A stretch of 64,000 nt of DNA from Sideroxyarcus sp. Lineage in GTDB: Bacteria > Pseudomonadota > Gammaproteobacteria > Burkholderiales > Gallionellaceae. The stretch spans positions 1 to 64,000 of the forward strand of contig JAUSBR010000011.1 of assembly GCA_030651895.1 (NCBI GenBank), read 5' to 3'. Positions 34,058 to 44,244 of this stretch are shown here, piece after piece. The notes beneath the pieces were generated by a model. The model did no database searches and was not told the origin of the DNA. It saw only the letters and a list, made by a program, of their open reading frames with translations. The number at the start of each line of letters is the position of its first letter. Positions within the stretch are counted from its first letter, which is position 1. Made by a program: the position numbers and the translations under genes.

Positions 34058-35464
34058 TCACGCCCCCAACTCCACACCCGGCACATTCGATTTCGCCCAC
34101 GGCGCCGGCTTGCGCACGCTCGGCCACACCGGGCTCTGGATGGTCAGTGCGAGCTGGCGCGCGAGTTCGACCATGCCGCTGTAGCCCTCGTAACCAAATT
34201 CACGTTCCTGGTTGATGTCGAGGAAGGGGATGCGCGCCTTGAGCGCGGTGTACATGTTGCGGCCGCCGGCGATGAGGATGTCGGCCTGATATTCCTTCAC
34301 CACGCCGAGCAATGCCTTGGGGCTGCCGTCGGTGATCATCTTGGTCTTGTCGCCCATGATCTCGCGGATGCGCGCCTTGTCTTCTTCGGTGGATTTGCTG
34401 GTGCCGGTGGCGACCACGTCCATGCCCAGGTCCTGCAAGGCGGAAACAATCGACCACGACTTCACGCCGCCGGTGTAGAGCAGCACGCGCTTGCCGCGCA
34501 GACGTTCGCGCCAAGGGTCGAGTTCGGCGTTGATCTTGGCTTCTTCGCGCGCAATCATCGCTTCAGTGCGCTCGGTCAGCGAGGGGTCATTCAGCAGCTT
34601 GGCAAAATCCCGGAAGGCATTCGATGTATCGGTCACGCCGTAGAAGCTGCCTTCGAAGAACGGCACCTTGTGATCGGTTTGCAGTTTGCGCGCGATGTTG
34701 AGCAATGCCTTGGCGCATACCACCATGCTGGCTTCGGCACGGTGCATGGTCTGCACTTCGTGGAAGCGCGCATCTCCGGATAGCGTGCACAGGATGCGCA
34801 AGCCCAGCTCGTCGAACAGCGGTGCCACGTTCCAGAATTCGCCCGCGATGTTGTATTCGCCGATGAGGTTGACGTCGTGCACGGTGATACCGGGGCGCTG
34901 CAACTCGGCAGGCACCGGCAAAGGTTCGCCCGTGCCCACTACATATTTGAACATCGCCTCGCCGGCGATGCGGTTGCCCAGATTCTTGGTGCCGTAGAAA
35001 CCGGCACAATCCACCGGGACCACCGGCACGCCGGTCTTCTCGGCGGCAGCCTTGCACACCGCGCCGATGTCGTCTCCGGTCAGCGCGGGTACGCAGGTGT
35101 TGTAGACGAACACAGCTTTGGGGGAATAAGAATCGACCGCTTGTTTGATCGCATGGAACAAACGCTTCTCGCCGCGCCCCATGATGACGTCCTGCTCGGT
35201 GAGGTCGGTGGTCATGCCGATGCGGTACAGGGTCGGCCCGGAAGAGCGCGTGCCGCGGTTGTCCCAGGAACTGCCCGCGCAGGCGATGGGCCCGTGCACG
35301 ATGTGCGCCACGTCGGCGATCGGCAACAAGGCGATCTGCGCCCCGTCGAACGAGCAGCCACCCGCAGTCGCCCCGGGCTTGGGTCGCGCACAACCGGATT
35401 TCTCCTTCTTGTTATGCGCGCAGGCCGGTTCGTTCAGCAGTTCGGCGATGTCCTTGGCTTGCAT
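34058..35464 (-). CDS. nifE: FeMo-cofactor assembly scaffold subunit NifE
   Basis: 468 residues. Cluster-ligand cysteines are in [38 protein letters not shown] and [20 protein letters not shown]. Other NifE segments are [20 protein letters not shown] and [20 protein letters not shown]. NifEN completes FeMo-co before insertion into NifDK. It is the first gene of the accessory unit and is preceded by a sigma54 promoter and a NifA-type site. Confidence 0.96.
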   Translation of the reverse strand: MQAKDIAELLNEPACAHNKKEKSGCARPKPGATAGGCSFDGAQIALLPIADVAHIVHGPIACAGSSWDNRGTRSSGPTLYRIGMTTDLTEQDVIMGRGEKRLFHAIKQAVDSYSPKAVFVYNTCVPALTGDDIGAVCKAAAEKTGVPVVPVDCAGFYGTKNLGNRIAGEAMFKYVVGTGEPLPVPAELQRPGITVHDVNLIGEYNIAGEFWNVAPLFDELGLRILCTLSGDARFHEVQTMHRAEASMVVCAKALLNIARKLQTDHKVPFFEGSFYGVTDTSNAFRDFAKLLNDPSLTERTEAMIAREEAKINAELDPWRERLRGKRVLLYTGGVKSWSIVSALQDLGMDVVATGTSKSTEEDKARIREIMGDKTKMITDGSPKALLGVVKEYQADILIAGGRNMYTALKARIPFLDINQEREFGYEGYSGMVELARQLALTIQSPVWPSVRKPAPWAKSNVPGVELGA

Positions 35465-35498
35465 GGCAATGGCTCACAATGATTGACGCCCTTGTATT

Positions 35499-35514
35499 CG
35501 CAAGTGCCGTGCCA
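35499..35514 (-). promoter_or_regulatory. Sigma54 promoter of nifE
   Basis: On the minus strand TGGCACGGCACTTGCG fits TGGCACG-N4-TTGCW except the last base. It ends 35 bp before the nifE ATG. Confidence 0.85.
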
Positions 35515-35557
35515 GAGACAGCGGTTTGATTTAAATGGGATTTATTTAAGAATGTCT

Positions 35558-35573
35558 TGTAGCAAACCCGACA
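35558..35573 (-). promoter_or_regulatory. NifA upstream activator site of nifE
   Basis: TGT-AGCAAACCCG-ACA is an exact TGT-N10-ACA. It lies about 45 bp upstream of the -24 element, closer than usual, but the pairing with a sigma54 promoter supports it. Confidence 0.72.
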
Positions 35574-35602
35574 AGGCGTTATCCGCACAACAAATAGGTG
35601 AC

Positions 35603-36481
35603 TCAGCCTTCCCCTGCCAGCCACTCGCCGAACCTGCGTGCCGGATGCCCGGGCGACAGCGTATCGCGCCAGATGACATAGAGTTCTTTGCGCAAGTTAC
35701 CGCCGTCAAGCGTGATAGGTACCAGTGTGCCGGCCCTGGCCTCCTCGGCCACTGTTCCAACCAGGACGATGGACACTCCATGTCCCGCTTTCACCCACTG
35801 CTTTACCGCATCGGTCGATCCGAGTTTCATACCGACGGTCAACCCGTTCGAATCACCTCCAAAGTAGTCCGCAAGTATCCGGCCGGTTCCCGTACCCGGC
35901 TCACCGCCAAGCAGGGGTACGCCCATCAGGTCCGCGTGCGAGAGGCTGTGTTTGTCGGCCCAGGGATGTCCCGGCGGTACGATCACGACCAACTCTTCCT
36001 GCCGCCACGGGCGTGCCTCGTAACCCTTGCGACCGTCCCACCATTCCATCACGGCAACGTCGATATCTCCAGCGTCGAGCTGCCGCGCAATGGACGGGTT
36101 CTGGTCTATGCGGACATCCAGTTGCGTGTTCGGCATCTCGTGCATGTCCAGAAAATCCTTCACATACCCGGACAGCAGATAGATGCCGATATTGCTGCTC
36201 GCCCCGATGACGACAGGCTTGCTCAGGAAGATGCCGGCGGCATTCGTGCTCAGACGCAGCAAGCTTTCCGCATACGGCTTGAACGCCATCCCTTCCGTCG
36301 TCAAACGGCAACCGGCGGCATCCCGCTCGATCAGTCGCGCTCCGAGCTGCATCTCGAGTTTTTGCATCTGTTGCGAGATCGCGCCCTGTGAAAGACTCCG
36401 TTCTCGCGCACCGGCGCGGAAGCTGCCATGCCGGGAGATGGCGAGAAAGCTCGCTACCTGATCCAGGTTCAGGGCGCTCAG
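35603..36481 (-). CDS. ptxE: LysR-family regulator of phosphite operon, apparent CTG start
   Basis: 292 residues if read from the CTG at 36481. [26 protein letters not shown]... with [20 protein letters not shown]; effector domain [20 protein letters not shown]. No ATG, GTG or TTG lies in frame where an HTH start is needed: the next upstream ATG is about 68 codons away inside ptxD, and the first downstream Met is inside the HTH. CTG overlaps the ptxD stop (CTGA) and GAGG lies 7 nt before it, so non-canonical coupled initiation is likely; CTG at 36472 is the alternative. The position matches PtxE of ptxABCDE operons. Confidence 0.8.
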   Translation of the reverse strand: MSALNLDQVASFLAISRHGSFRAGARERSLSQGAISQQMQKLEMQLGARLIERDAAGCRLTTEGMAFKPYAESLLRLSTNAAGIFLSKPVVIGASSNIGIYLLSGYVKDFLDMHEMPNTQLDVRIDQNPSIARQLDAGDIDVAVMEWWDGRKGYEARPWRQEELVVIVPPGHPWADKHSLSHADLMGVPLLGGEPGTGTGRILADYFGGDSNGLTVGMKLGSTDAVKQWVKAGHGVSIVLVGTVAEEARAGTLVPITLDGGNLRKELYVIWRDTLSPGHPARRFGEWLAGEG

Positions 36482-37485
36482 ACCGCCACCTCGTCCAGCG
36501 GATGATTGATCGCCCCTTGCGGGATCTGCCCTTTCAGCACTTGCAGGATATTGGTCGCCGCTTCCATCTCGATCGCCAGCCGAACCGTATCCACGGCAGA
36601 GCCGATGTGGGGGGTGAACAGCGTGCGTTCCGTGTCGCTCAGCAGGCGGTCGGATACGGTTTGCGGACGATCCGGCCGCATCCACTCTTCCAGCTCGAAA
36701 ACATCGGCTGCATAGCCCGCCAGCCTGCCGGAATCGAGTGCATCGGCAACTGCTTTCTCATCGACCACCGAGCCCCGGCATGTGTTCACCAGATAGGCAC
36801 CCGGCTTCATGAGCGCAAGCGCAGCCGCATTGATCATATGCAGAGTCTCCGCTGTGTAGGGCACCATGGGCACGACATAGTCGCTCTCGGACAGCAGCGG
36901 CACCAGGTCTACCCTGCGCAATCCCCAGCGCGCCTCCAGTTCAGGTGCCAGCGGTTGCGGATCGGTATACAGCAGTTCCATCTCGTAACCTTGCAAACGG
37001 GCGGCGATGGCGCGTCCGACTGCCCCCATGCCGATGATGCCGAGCGTGCGACCGGTCAGGCCAGCGCCATACAGCACCGGACGCCAGCCGTTGAATTGCC
37101 CGGAACGCACGAAGCGGTCGCCCTGCAGGACGTTGCGCGTCAAGCCGATCAGCAGACCGATGGTCAGTTCTGCGGTCGGAATGGTCAGCAGGTCGGGAAC
37201 ATTGGTGATGCGGATCCCGCGGCGGGTGCAGGCCGCCACATCGTAGTTGTCATATCCCTTGAGCGCGCAGGCAACCAGACGCAATTGCGGACACTCTGCG
37301 AGGAACGCTTCGTCGATGCTGTCCGGCATGAAAGTCATGACCGCGACCGCATCCTTGCATCGCTCAATGATCTCTTCGCGGCTCAGCCGCTCGCGCGATT
37401 CGTTGGCGACCACGTCGCAGTGGGGCCGCAGCATATCCAGCGTCTGCGGATGCACCCAACTGGTAATGACGATTTTCGGTTTCAT
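36478..37485 (-). CDS. ptxD: NAD-dependent phosphite dehydrogenase
   Basis: 335 residues from the ATG at 37485 ([20 protein letters not shown]), with GGAG 6 nt upstream; an ATG 15 bases earlier is possible. It aligns well with Pseudomonas stutzeri PtxD from memory: [53 protein letters not shown] (Rossmann), catalytic Arg in [14 protein letters not shown], Glu in [12 protein letters not shown] and His in [10 protein letters not shown]. An Asp in LLYTDPQPL sits where PtxD has the Glu that favours NAD. It oxidises phosphite to phosphate in the cytoplasm. Confidence 0.93.
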   Translation of the reverse strand: MKPKIVITSWVHPQTLDMLRPHCDVVANESRERLSREEIIERCKDAVAVMTFMPDSIDEAFLAECPQLRLVACALKGYDNYDVAACTRRGIRITNVPDLLTIPTAELTIGLLIGLTRNVLQGDRFVRSGQFNGWRPVLYGAGLTGRTLGIIGMGAVGRAIAARLQGYEMELLYTDPQPLAPELEARWGLRRVDLVPLLSESDYVVPMVPYTAETLHMINAAALALMKPGAYLVNTCRGSVVDEKAVADALDSGRLAGYAADVFELEEWMRPDRPQTVSDRLLSDTERTLFTPHIGSAVDTVRLAIEMEAATNILQVLKGQIPQGAINHPLDEVAV

Positions 37486-37496
37486 CTTGTCTCCAT

Positions 37497-38303
37497 TCAT
37501 TTGAAACGTTTCCTGAGATAGCCGCTGAAGGCATCCACCAGTGTGACCATAACCAGGATCACGATCAATATCGCCGACACATCCTGGTATTGCATGATGC
37601 GCAGCGACCCCATCAGTTCGAAACCTATCCCTCCCGCCCCTACCATCCCCATCACCGTGGATGCGCGGAAGTTGTATTCCCAGCGGTAGATGGATGTGTC
37701 GGCGATCTGCGGCAGCACCTGCGGCAATACGCCGTGCAGCAACACCTGCAGCGGCGACGCACCTGCCGCACGCGCCGCTTCTATCGGCGCCGGATCGGCA
37801 TGCTCGATCGCTTCGGCGAAGAATTTGCCGACCATGCCGATCGAATGCAGACCAAGTGCGAGTACGCCGGGCAGCGCGCCGAAACCGACCGCCGCCACAA
37901 AGATGATGCCCAGTATCAACTCGGGGATGGAACGCAAGGTATTCAACAGACCGCGCGCCAGTTGGTAGACCAGCGGATGCGGGGCGGTATTATTTGCCGC
38001 CAGAAAAGCCAGCGGCAGCGAGAAAGCGACCGCCAGCGCCGTGCCCGCGACACTCATGGCCAGCGTGTCCAGCAGCGGCTTCCACCAGCTGGCGACCTCA
38101 TTGAAGTTTGGCGGCATCATCTCGCCGACCAGACTGAACAGGCTCGGCACACCTTCCGAGAGACGCTCTGCATCGAACAAGCCGACGTAGTGTGCGCACA
38201 TCAGGATGACCAGCATGGCTGCGCCGAAGCGCAGCGCGTTGAGCATCCAATCGCGCTGCGCCGCGTCGAGCAGTCGGTCGTATTGACTGTTCTGTTCGCT
38301 CAT
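37497..38303 (-). CDS. ptxC: Phosphite/phosphonate ABC transporter permease
   Basis: 268 residues, PhnE type. About six membrane helices; the EAA loop is [20 protein letters not shown] with [16 protein letters not shown]. It forms the channel for phosphite entry with PtxA and PtxB. 13 bp separates it from ptxB and it overlaps an alternative ptxD start by 4 bases. Specificity for phosphite rather than phosphonate is inferred from the linked ptxD. Confidence 0.9.
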   Translation of the reverse strand: MSEQNSQYDRLLDAAQRDWMLNALRFGAAMLVILMCAHYVGLFDAERLSEGVPSLFSLVGEMMPPNFNEVASWWKPLLDTLAMSVAGTALAVAFSLPLAFLAANNTAPHPLVYQLARGLLNTLRSIPELILGIIFVAAVGFGALPGVLALGLHSIGMVGKFFAEAIEHADPAPIEAARAAGASPLQVLLHGVLPQVLPQIADTSIYRWEYNFRASTVMGMVGAGGIGFELMGSLRIMQYQDVSAILIVILVMVTLVDAFSGYLRKRFK

Positions 38304-38316
38304 ATGCCGTTTGCCA

Positions 38317-39180
<864 letters not shown>

Positions 39181-39984
39181 TCACTCCTCGTTGATGGCTA
39201 GTTGGGCAAATGAAGGCAAAGCGGGCGCGGGCATCTCTTCCCGGCTACTGGTCGGCGCCTGATCGTAAATATCCTGCAACAGGGCGTCACTCAGTTCGTT
39301 CGGCGCGCCGTCGAAGACGACTCGTCCATGTGCGATGGCAATGATCCGGTCGGCGAACTCGCGCGCCAGATCGACTTGATGCAGGCTCACCACGGTGGTG
39401 ATGCCGTCCTCAAGACAGATACGTTTCAGCTGCGACAGTACGCGCCGCGAAGTCGCCGGGTCCAGGCTGGCGACCGGTTCATCCGCCAGCATCAGGCGCG
39501 GTTGTTGCGCCAGTGCACGCGCGATACCGACACGCTGCAATTGACCACCGCTCAGCCGGTCGACACGCTCGGTAGCCTTGTCCAGCAAACCGACACGTTC
39601 CAGACATTCGAGCGCGATATGCTGTTCGGTACGGGGCAGCGGGAACAGTGAGCGCAGGGTGGAGTGATAACCGATACGACCGAGCAGTACGTTCTGTAGC
39701 GCCGTATGTCGCCGGATCAGTTGGTGCTGCTGGAATATCATGCCGGTACGACGCCGATGCAGCCTGAGTGCGGCGGTCGAGTCTATGACCCCGACATCCT
39801 GCACATGGATGGAACCCGTCGTCGGTCGGGTGAGCATATTGAGGCAGCGGAGCAGCGTCGATTTGCCGGCACCGGAAGCACCCAGCAGGACATTGAATTC
39901 GCCGCGCTTGAAATTCAGTGAGGTCGGATGCAACCCGATGGCATCAGCACCATATCGGACGGATACATTGTTAAGTTCGATCAC
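39181..39984 (-). CDS. ptxA: Phosphite/phosphonate ABC transporter ATPase
   Basis: 267 residues. Walker A GASGAGKST, signature LSGGQLQRVGIARALAQQ, Walker B RLMLADEPVASLDP and the H-loop VVSLHQVDLAREFAD. PhnC/PtxA class. It is the promoter-proximal gene of ptxABCDE; two small palindromes lie in the 70 bp before it. Confidence 0.93.
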   Translation of the reverse strand: MIELNNVSVRYGADAIGLHPTSLNFKRGEFNVLLGASGAGKSTLLRCLNMLTRPTTGSIHVQDVGVIDSTAALRLHRRRTGMIFQQHQLIRRHTALQNVLLGRIGYHSTLRSLFPLPRTEQHIALECLERVGLLDKATERVDRLSGGQLQRVGIARALAQQPRLMLADEPVASLDPATSRRVLSQLKRICLEDGITTVVSLHQVDLAREFADRIIAIAHGRVVFDGAPNELSDALLQDIYDQAPTSSREEMPAPALPSFAQLAINEE

Positions 39985-40010
39985 TCCCTACCTCCGCTAT
40001 TCGCCGCATA

Positions 40011-40027
40011 GATTCGATTTTCGAATC
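40011..40027. promoter_or_regulatory. LysR-type palindrome before ptxA
   Basis: GATTCGA-TTT-TCGAATC is a perfect 7-bp inverted repeat and contains T-N11-A, the LysR box form. It lies 27 bp upstream of the ptxA start and is a candidate PtxE operator. Confidence 0.55.
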
Positions 40028-40037
40028 GTCACGGCAT

Positions 40038-40052
40038 GAAATTAAGAATTTC
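40038..40052. promoter_or_regulatory. Second palindrome before ptxA
   Basis: GAAATT-AAG-AATTTC, perfect 6-bp arms, 10 bp beyond the first palindrome. The pair could hold a LysR tetramer on one DNA face; the sequence differs from the first, so this is tentative. Confidence 0.4.
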
Positions 40053-40346
40053 TAAACAGCGAGGATGCTAAAAGACGGAAATGACAAGGGGATTGCAGAG
40101 AGATGAATTATTTTGGATCGCCACCGCCTGGCGTGTCGGATGCTTGCAAACACAGACGGTAACAAAACAATAAATGCAGCATCAGCAATAGATTGATTTA
40201 AAGAAACTATCGCCTGACCGGCCGTAGATGAACCGGCAAGGTATGACCATGGAGCAAATAGATATAGGCCTTCAGGCCTGTTGACACTAATTTATTACAG
40301 CCACAGAATGCCCCCGCCCTTTGTGTTGTTACTTATGGAGGTCACT

Positions 40347-40763
40347 ATGGCATTTGACACAGATCGCACCGGCACCTGGTTTGTCTACGGCAATACCATT
40401 TCCACTCAGGCCGCAGGCCCCCGGTTTGCCGACCATCTCGCGGCCCGTTTTCCCAAAGTGGCGGCAATCATCGAAGAGGCGGATTTCGGCGTGCTGCCCG
40501 TCGAGGTGGACGCGCTGAAGCTGGCCACGCGCGAGGCGATCCAGAAGAAAGACTGGCCGACCGCAAGCGCGCACTTCGCTTTCGTCGATGAGATACTGGA
40601 ATCGGCCGGGACCGAACTGCACGAGGCGATCGGCATCTCCTACCTGACGAATCTTTTCTACGGCGAGACCTCACCCGAGTTCGCCATGGCGCGCACCCTG
40701 ATGCCCAAGCGGCTTGCCGCCGCGCTGGAGCTCATGGAACGCCATTACGAAGAGCTGCGATAA
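40347..40763 (+). CDS. Small hypothetical protein
   Basis: 138 residues from the ATG at 40347 with GGAGG 6 nt upstream. All-helical and soluble: RFADHLAARFPKVAAIIEEA, WPTASAHFAFVDEILESAGT, and ISYLTNLFYGETSPEFAMAR. It may belong to the DUF7674-type helical proteins but I cannot confirm. It is convergent with, and one base from, the nif-linked pair on the other strand. Function unknown. Confidence 0.7.
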   Translation: MAFDTDRTGTWFVYGNTISTQAAGPRFADHLAARFPKVAAIIEEADFGVLPVEVDALKLATREAIQKKDWPTASAHFAFVDEILESAGTELHEAIGISYLTNLFYGETSPEFAMARTLMPKRLAAALELMERHYEELR

Positions 40764-40764
40764 T

Positions 40765-41730
40765 TCAGACCGAATACGGCGCCGCCACCCAGCTCTTCAC
40801 CAGCGCCGCTTCGGTTTCCGGCAGATAACTGAACCCCGCTTCGAGATCGCGCGCAACGGCATAGGCGATCTTGGGCGGGGTGAAGGTTCCGGCGACCAGA
40901 TGGAAATACCAGGCCGAGGGATAGCCCGCCGCGCGGTCGAAGGCCTGCAACTGATTCAGCATCTCGACACCCGACAGTTCGACGTTCCACTGGAACGGCT
41001 TGAGCGTGCGCGCCTTGCGCGACACCAGCGAGGCGGAGACAACGGGATTGCGATACCGGTCCTGATGCTCGCGCAGGGCGACGATCCAGTGGTCGCTGAA
41101 GTGTCCGCGCGAGGCGGCGCTGCTGTGCGACCACTCTGCGAGCAAACGCGGCAGACCGGCATCGCGTCCTTCGGACGTCGTCACTTTGGCGAGAGTCTGG
41201 CGTATGTCGAGCATGCGGCGGAACTGGTAGCGCGGCGCGCTGACGGCCTGGGCTTCCAATTCCAGCGGGCTCAAAGGCTCGACGAGTTCCTGCAGATCAT
41301 CGGGCAGGTTGTCGGCGTCGAACAGTTTGCGGTCCAGCACTTCCTGCAACTCTTCCACTTCCATCTGCAGGAAATCCGCCGCGTTGGGGCCGTAGGACGC
41401 GACAAAATAATGGGTGCATCCCGAATGGCGCGTGACTTGCAGGTCGCTGTCCGCATAGCGTTCGATGAGTTCGTTCATGTCACCGCCGCATGCTTCCAGG
41501 CTGGCCTTCGCCCACGCCTCGACGCTGTCCGCGAAGCGCTTGCCATCGGCCTTGATGACGCCACCGGGCCGGTACCAGCCGCCGCGGTTCAGCGCATAGC
41601 GGAAGTTGCAGTCGGTGCAGATGCGGTTGGCCGTTTCCAGCAAAGCGGCATGATGCGGACGCGGCGGGATGGCTTCCGTCTCTTCCGCCAGTTTGCGCAA
41701 CATCTTTTCATCGGGTGTGTGGATACTCAT
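40765..41730 (-). CDS. Unknown protein paired with the Fe-S LRV protein, nif-regulated
   Basis: 321 residues, soluble. Cys residues occur early (NRICTDCNFRYALNRGGWYR) and at SLEACGGDMNEL and HSGCTHYFVASYG; the first C-x2-C could bind metal. The start overlaps the LRV gene stop by 4 bases. The two-gene unit has a sigma54 promoter and NifA-type site, so the protein is very probably made under nitrogen-fixing conditions. No domain recognised. Confidence 0.75.
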   Translation of the reverse strand: MSIHTPDEKMLRKLAEETEAIPPRPHHAALLETANRICTDCNFRYALNRGGWYRPGGVIKADGKRFADSVEAWAKASLEACGGDMNELIERYADSDLQVTRHSGCTHYFVASYGPNAADFLQMEVEELQEVLDRKLFDADNLPDDLQELVEPLSPLELEAQAVSAPRYQFRRMLDIRQTLAKVTTSEGRDAGLPRLLAEWSHSSAASRGHFSDHWIVALREHQDRYRNPVVSASLVSRKARTLKPFQWNVELSGVEMLNQLQAFDRAAGYPSAWYFHLVAGTFTPPKIAYAVARDLEAGFSYLPETEAALVKSWVAAPYSV

Positions 41731-42494
41731 AGCTCATCTCCCAGCAAAAAATCATTCAAGCGTTCGCGCACCGCGGCGCGCACATCCGGTTCGGCGTCGT
41801 CCACCATCTCGGCGATGACTTCCAGCGGTGCGCGCTGCACCGCTTCCAGACGCACCAGCCAGTCTTCGTCCGCGAGCAGTTTTGCCGCGTCGTCCGGCAG
41901 ACAGCGCTGCGCGACGATGCGGCGCACTTCGGCGTCGCTGTCTTTCAGCATCATGCCCAAGGCAAAAGACGGCAGCCGCCGCGCCACTTCCTTGCGCACT
42001 TCGCGATCCTCGTCGCCCGCCATGTTCCGCAACTGCCCGTGCGGCAGGCGCTTGGCGACCTGCAGGCGCACCAGATAGTCCACATCGGCCATCAGCGCGT
42101 TCAATCTTTCCGGCACCAGACGGTTCGCCGCCGTCATGCGCACCTCGCGGTCGCTATCGTGCAGGTAAGCGTCCAGTTCATCAACAGGCACACGACTCAC
42201 CACCACGCGCCGCACCACTTCGTCCGCATCGCGCGGCAATTGTCGCACGACCTCCAGCGGGGCATAGCGCGCGGCGATGGCGCGGCGCTCCCAGAAATGA
42301 TCGTGCAGATAACCCTCGGCGAACTGCGGGTTGCGCCGCAAAAAACGGTCAATCTGCCGCCCGCTCTGTGCGGTGACACAGATATCGCCCGGCACACAGC
42401 GCGCCTCGGCCAGTAATGCGCGATGCGGACAAACCGAGCAATCGGCCAGCGCGACCTCCGCCAAAGGCGAGACCCCGGAATGATGTTCCGACAT
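41727..42494 (-). CDS. [4Fe-4S] leucine-rich-repeat-variant (LRV) protein
   Basis: 255 residues from the ATG at 42494. The N-terminal cysteines CSVCPHRALLAEARCVPGDIC fit a small 4Fe-4S domain, and the remainder is a series of about eight 24-residue helical LRV repeats (for example DADEVVRRVVVSRVPVDELD and DSDAEVRRIVAQRCLPDDAA). The same architecture was described for the LRV protein of the Azotobacter vinelandii nif region. Biochemical role unknown; a docking or redox scaffold is plausible. Confidence 0.88.
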   Translation of the reverse strand: MSEHHSGVSPLAEVALADCSVCPHRALLAEARCVPGDICVTAQSGRQIDRFLRRNPQFAEGYLHDHFWERRAIAARYAPLEVVRQLPRDADEVVRRVVVSRVPVDELDAYLHDSDREVRMTAANRLVPERLNALMADVDYLVRLQVAKRLPHGQLRNMAGDEDREVRKEVARRLPSFALGMMLKDSDAEVRRIVAQRCLPDDAAKLLADEDWLVRLEAVQRAPLEVIAEMVDDAEPDVRAAVRERLNDFLLGDEL

Positions 42495-42542
42495 GTTCAG
42501 GACCTTCAAAGATGACTCCGCAATGAACCCGGGAGAATGATG

Positions 42543-42558
42543 AGCAACCACCGTGCCA
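42543..42558 (-). promoter_or_regulatory. Sigma54 promoter of the LRV operon
   Basis: On the minus strand TGGCACGGTGGTTGCT is an exact TGGCACG-N4-TTGCW. It lies 49 bp before the LRV ATG. Confidence 0.88.
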
Positions 42559-42632
42559 AAATGGTGATGCTGCCGAAATGCCTGTGATGACGGGTAGTTA
42601 CGCTTCGGAAGGGGTGCAGGGAGTGGCAGTTT

Positions 42633-42648
42633 TGTAGCGATTGCGACA
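42633..42648 (-). promoter_or_regulatory. NifA upstream activator site of the LRV operon
   Basis: TGT-AGCGATTGCG-ACA, an exact TGT-N10-ACA about 75 bp upstream of the -24 element, a normal distance for NifA looping. Confidence 0.8.
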
Positions 42649-42796
42649 GCGAGATGTCACAAGGACGCCCATTTTCTAATGGGCTCAGGATGATCAATGA
42701 TGGGCGCATCCCGAACTTCGATCAAATCGACAGTAATGCGCCCTCTTGAATTCAGAATATCAGGCAAGCAGTTGGACGAACACGTATTCGATATTT

Positions 42797-43540
42797 CTAT
42801 TCCAAAGTTCTGACAACACGGAATCCGAAATCGCCGGCCCGATAATTGGGAGAGAATCCGAAGCGCAGCACGGCACGGCTATATTGGGGGCCGGCAAGCC
42901 ATGAACCGCCACGGAGGATGCGGCTGTTGCACCCGCCTGCATTTTCCCATGCCGATCCGTCCGCAGGCGCGCCTTTGTAGTCGGCATGGGTGCAGTCCTG
43001 CGTCCACTCCCATATGTTGCCGCTCATGTCATACAGCCCCCATGCGTTGGGCTGCTTCAGCCCGACTTTGTGGATGCCGCCATACTCGTTCCCGAACCAC
43101 GCCACTTTGTCCGGATCGCCACCACCGCAATAGTCGTATTGTTCTCCCGCACGGCATGCATACTCCCATTCCGCTTCGGTCGGCAGCCGATAGGCCTTGC
43201 CGGTTTTGGCGCTGAGCCGTTTCACATATTCCTGCGCCTCTTGCCAGCTCACATGTTCCACCGGGCAGGCATCTCCGCAAGCGTTATCCTTGCTGGGGTT
43301 TTTGCCCATGAGCGCCTTCCATTCCCCCTGTGTGATTTCGTACTTGCCGATGGCGAACCCGGGCAGGTTGACCGAATGTACCGGTTCTTCGTTTGGCCGA
43401 CCTGGCGCTCCCATCTGGAAACTCCCGGCTGGCAGCGTGGCCATCTCCGGGCAAGATGCACAATCCCGGAAAGTGTCTGCCTGGGCGACGCAGGACAACG
43501 TTGCAGCCATCAGCATCAAGAAACAAATTATGTTTTTCAT
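42797..43540 (-). CDS. Secreted formylglycine-generating-enzyme-like (SUMF1-domain) protein
   Basis: 247 residues from the ATG at 43540, which gives a clean signal peptide (MKNIICFLMLMAATLSCVAQ); an ATG at 43564 overlapping the upstream stop is possible. SUMF1-type blocks: MATLPAGSFQMGAPG, YRLPTEAEWEYACRAGE, GLYDMSGNIWEWTQDCTH and ILRGGSWLAGPQYSRAVLRF. The two active cysteines of true FGE are not in the GGSW segment, so it is probably a non-catalytic or differently acting member. Rich in Cys (about ten). It is the last gene of the fecIR-receptor cluster. Confidence 0.85.
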   Translation of the reverse strand: MKNIICFLMLMAATLSCVAQADTFRDCASCPEMATLPAGSFQMGAPGRPNEEPVHSVNLPGFAIGKYEITQGEWKALMGKNPSKDNACGDACPVEHVSWQEAQEYVKRLSAKTGKAYRLPTEAEWEYACRAGEQYDYCGGGDPDKVAWFGNEYGGIHKVGLKQPNAWGLYDMSGNIWEWTQDCTHADYKGAPADGSAWENAGGCNSRILRGGSWLAGPQYSRAVLRFGFSPNYRAGDFGFRVVRTLE

Positions 43541-43563
43541 TTTATCTTCCCGGTATGTTGGCA

Positions 43564-44172
43564 TCAGCCTTGTGCTTTTTTGGCGGCACGCTTGCGGCGC
43601 TCTTCCCGGTTCCGCCGCATCATGGCGACGTCATCGGCGAGATCGGTAAAGGAAATCTTCAGGGTTTGCTGGAAGTCCATCAGTTCGCCGCCGTGTATCT
43701 TTTGCGCGGCAGTTGCGGCTTCTGCGGTGCCATAGGCGACCTTGCTGTTCTTGGTCATGACGCCGGGTATGTCGCTGCCGATCAGGAATGTCGCTTTGGA
43801 GACCTCGACCAGCGGTCGCGGATCCGACTCAACTGCGTTGTCGCCAACGTAGATCGCCTTGGGATCAAGCGACAGATTCAGTGCCAGACTGATGGCGCCG
43901 CAGTGGATCGAACAGAGCGGGTCGGGCAGATCGTTGCTGAATTGGATGAGCATGCGCGAACGGTGGTTGAACCGGCGATCCATGCCGCAATACGGACACG
44001 TCGGATATTTTTCAATGTCATTTTCCTGCGGGGCGGGATCGGGCGGCTTCTTCGGCAGAAACTGGGCCGGGGTACCATCGGTCTGTTTGGTGTCGGTCTG
44101 CGCTTGCGCGAAGGGGCTGGCAAGCCCCGCGCCCGCGAGAAGGGAGAATTTCAGTAGTTCGCGTCGGTTCAT
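43564..44172 (-). CDS. NosL-family protein with Tat-type signal (paralogue 1)
   Basis: 202 residues from the ATG at 44172. Tat-like start MNRRELLKFSLLAGAGLASP. The NosL motif is CPYCGMDRRFNHRSRMLIQF, followed by CSIHCGAISLALNLSLDPKA and GSDIPGVMTKNSKVAYG; the tail RRNREERRKRAAKKAQG is strongly basic. NosL proteins bind Cu(I) via a Cys and Met. It is a close paralogue of the gene at 52904, down to the basic tail. It sits after the TonB receptor, so copper or heme handling is suggested. Confidence 0.83.
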   Translation of the reverse strand: MNRRELLKFSLLAGAGLASPFAQAQTDTKQTDGTPAQFLPKKPPDPAPQENDIEKYPTCPYCGMDRRFNHRSRMLIQFSNDLPDPLCSIHCGAISLALNLSLDPKAIYVGDNAVESDPRPLVEVSKATFLIGSDIPGVMTKNSKVAYGTAEAATAAQKIHGGELMDFQQTLKISFTDLADDVAMMRRNREERRKRAAKKAQG

Positions 44173-44204
44173 GGTAATCATCCTTCCTGTCAGAAAATCA
44201 ATGC

Positions 44205-44233
44205 GGGGAAGCATCCATTGCAGATGCTTCCCC
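44205..44233 (-). terminator. Hairpin after the TonB receptor gene
   Basis: GGGGAAGCATC and GATGCTTCCCC pair perfectly (11 bp) around a 7-nt loop, directly after the receptor stop. On the minus strand a mildly T-rich stretch (TTGATTTTC) follows. It may partially terminate before the NosL-like gene. Confidence 0.6.
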
Positions 44234-44244
44234 ATCAACATGAA

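Larger units (their letters stand above)
39985..40346. other. Divergent control region of ptxA and the 40347 gene
   Basis: Besides the palindromes listed separately, TTGACA (40282) with CAGAAT 17 bp later may serve the plus-strand gene. On the minus strand TTGTCAT-TTCC-GTCTTTT resembles a Pho box only in its first half. No ORF is convincing here. Confidence 0.45.
42495..42796. other. Intergenic control region of the LRV operon
   Basis: Holds the sigma54 promoter and NifA-type site listed separately. The remainder, 42649-42796, lies after the FGE-like gene on the same strand and shows no supported ORF or clear terminator. Confidence 0.5.

Noticed and set aside
40056-40080. Pho box upstream of ptxA
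   Set aside because: Only the first 7-mer (TTGTCAT) is good; the second repeat is poor, so PhoB control is not supported.
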